Below the pieces are notes generated by a model. That model was given only the letters and a program-made list of their open reading frames with translations. It had not been told where the DNA came from and made no database searches. DNA of 64,000 nucleotides from JAOPZW01 sp963807305 (GTDB lineage: Bacteria; Actinomycetota; Thermoleophilia; Solirubrobacterales; Solirubrobacteraceae). Below, in pieces: positions 63,442-64,000 of the stretch (position 1 is the first letter of the stretch; the number at the start of each line of letters is the position of its first letter). The position numbers were made by a program, and so were the translations under genes. Location: contig CAWEBN010000019.1 in assembly GCA_963807305.1 (NCBI GenBank), forward strand, positions 1 through 64,000, in the 5' to 3' direction.

Positions 63442-64000
63442 ATGAAGGTCAAGTTCGGGTTCGGTGCAGTGTTCATCTGCTGCGTCGTATTGGCCGCCTG
63501 TGGCAGCAGCAACAGCGGCAGCAGCAGCAGCGGAGGCGGCAGCGGTGGCGCCTCCAGTACGACTGGAGGCGGCGGCGTCAAGGTCGAGGGCGCGAAGGTC
63601 ATCGACCCCAAGTCGCTGGACAACCCGCCCAAGGGGACGGTCAAGTACTGCCAGGGCAAGGACACGACGGGCGCGGGCAAGGCGATCGTCAAGGACTTCA
63701 ACGCCAAATTCGCCGCGCAGGGCTACAAGGCCACGCTGACCGAGTTCCCGGCGTCCGCTGACCAGCAGCGCACCCAGTTCATCCAGCGCCAGCAGGCCAA
63801 GTCCGACGACTGCGACGTCTTCAGCTCCGACGTGATCTGGACGGCCGAGTTCGCCAGCCAGAAGTGGTTGTACGACCTGACCCCCTACGTCCAGGCGCAG
63901 AAGTCGAAGTACATCGCCGCGCCGCTCGAGACGGTGCACTACGCCGACAAGTACTGGGGCGTTCCCGAGACCAGCGACGCGGCCTTCATCTACTACCGCA
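63442..64000 (+). CDS. family 1-type solute-binding lipoprotein (cut by the window end)
   Basis: The visible 186 residues begin with a lipoprotein signal (lipobox LAAC in CCVVLAACGSS), a Gly/Ser linker, and then an extracellular solute-binding body (TVKYCQGKDTTGAGKAIVKDF; DCDVFSSDVIWTAEFASQKW). This is typical of sugar ABC importers, so further transport genes are expected to the right. GGAGGAGGAGGAG lies before the ATG. An inverted pair GGTCCC / GGGACC upstream (about 63358-63379) could be an operator. Confidence 0.88.
   Translation, partial: MKVKFGFGAVFICCVVLAACGSSNSGSSSSGGGSGGASSTTGGGGVKVEGAKVIDPKSLDNPPKGTVKYCQGKDTTGAGKAIVKDFNAKFAAQGYKATLTEFPASADQQRTQFIQRQQAKSDDCDVFSSDVIWTAEFASQKWLYDLTPYVQAQKSKYIAAPLETVHYADKYWGVPETSDAAFIYYR

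Overview
The window is about 70% GC and reads as chromosomal DNA of a high-GC actinobacterium. The combination of many leaderless regulator promoters, ECF42 sigma, CsbD, DUF4097/DrrAB operons and large aromatic-degradation blocks would fit the Thermoleophilia (Solirubrobacter/Conexibacter-like soil bacteria). That placement is inference from gene content; no rRNA or complete tRNA gene is present. The last gene runs off the right edge.

Layout. (1) 1-3.9 kb: a decayed integrated island marked by three copies of the 3' half of a tRNA-Arg(ACG), with two frameshifted genes and a small cupin gene between copies. (2) 3.9-7.2 kb: an autoregulated RHH regulator / DUF4097 / DrrA-like ATPase / ABC-2 permease operon. 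(3) 7.2-9.5 kb: a wrecked sensor kinase abutting a methyltransferase tail, CsbD, and an ArsR-SRPBCC-YCII operon. (4) 9.5-18.4 kb: an unrecognised cluster with a polyprenyl diphosphate synthase, three proteins of unknown function that share and exchange modules, a class III cyclase/ATPase, and a 700-residue FAD protein. (5) 18.4-35.7 kb: mixed metabolism and regulation: ECF42 sigma with its DGPF partner, MarR, TetR, IclR-independent dehydrogenases, two DHA2 efflux pumps, cobyric acid synthase, AzlCD, gluconokinase, a beta-propeller/MFS pair and a truncated M28 peptidase.

(6) 35.7-62.5 kb: a catabolic region. A seven-gene operon couples a dipeptide-type ABC importer to a PaaK-like CoA ligase and an ACMSD-like amidohydrolase. 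Around it are acyl-CoA dehydrogenase, a ring-cleaving VOC dioxygenase, an IclR regulator, an alpha/beta hydrolase, an LLM flavin monooxygenase, an Fe-alcohol dehydrogenase, a molybdenum hydroxylase large subunit (frameshifted), a Rieske ferredoxin, two more amidohydrolases, an HpaB/HsaA-like flavin hydroxylase, and a complete branched-chain-type ABC importer. (7) 62.5-64 kb: a tandem repeat array, a hemolysin III-like membrane protein and the start of another solute-binding lipoprotein.

The clearest new signal is a 17-bp palindrome, TGTKCGC-N3-GCGMACA, found in front of the iclR gene and of most catabolic and transport units between 43.7 and 57.6 kb. This implies one IclR-type regulon that links import, CoA activation, hydroxylation and ring cleavage. 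The second candidate is the 9.5-18.4 kb isoprenoid-associated cluster, in which an alpha-helical module with the pattern ID-x3-Y-x-ADD is reused in two adjacent proteins and a C-terminal beta-sandwich recurs in a third. Several genes carry single-base frameshifts; real decay cannot be told from sequencing error here.
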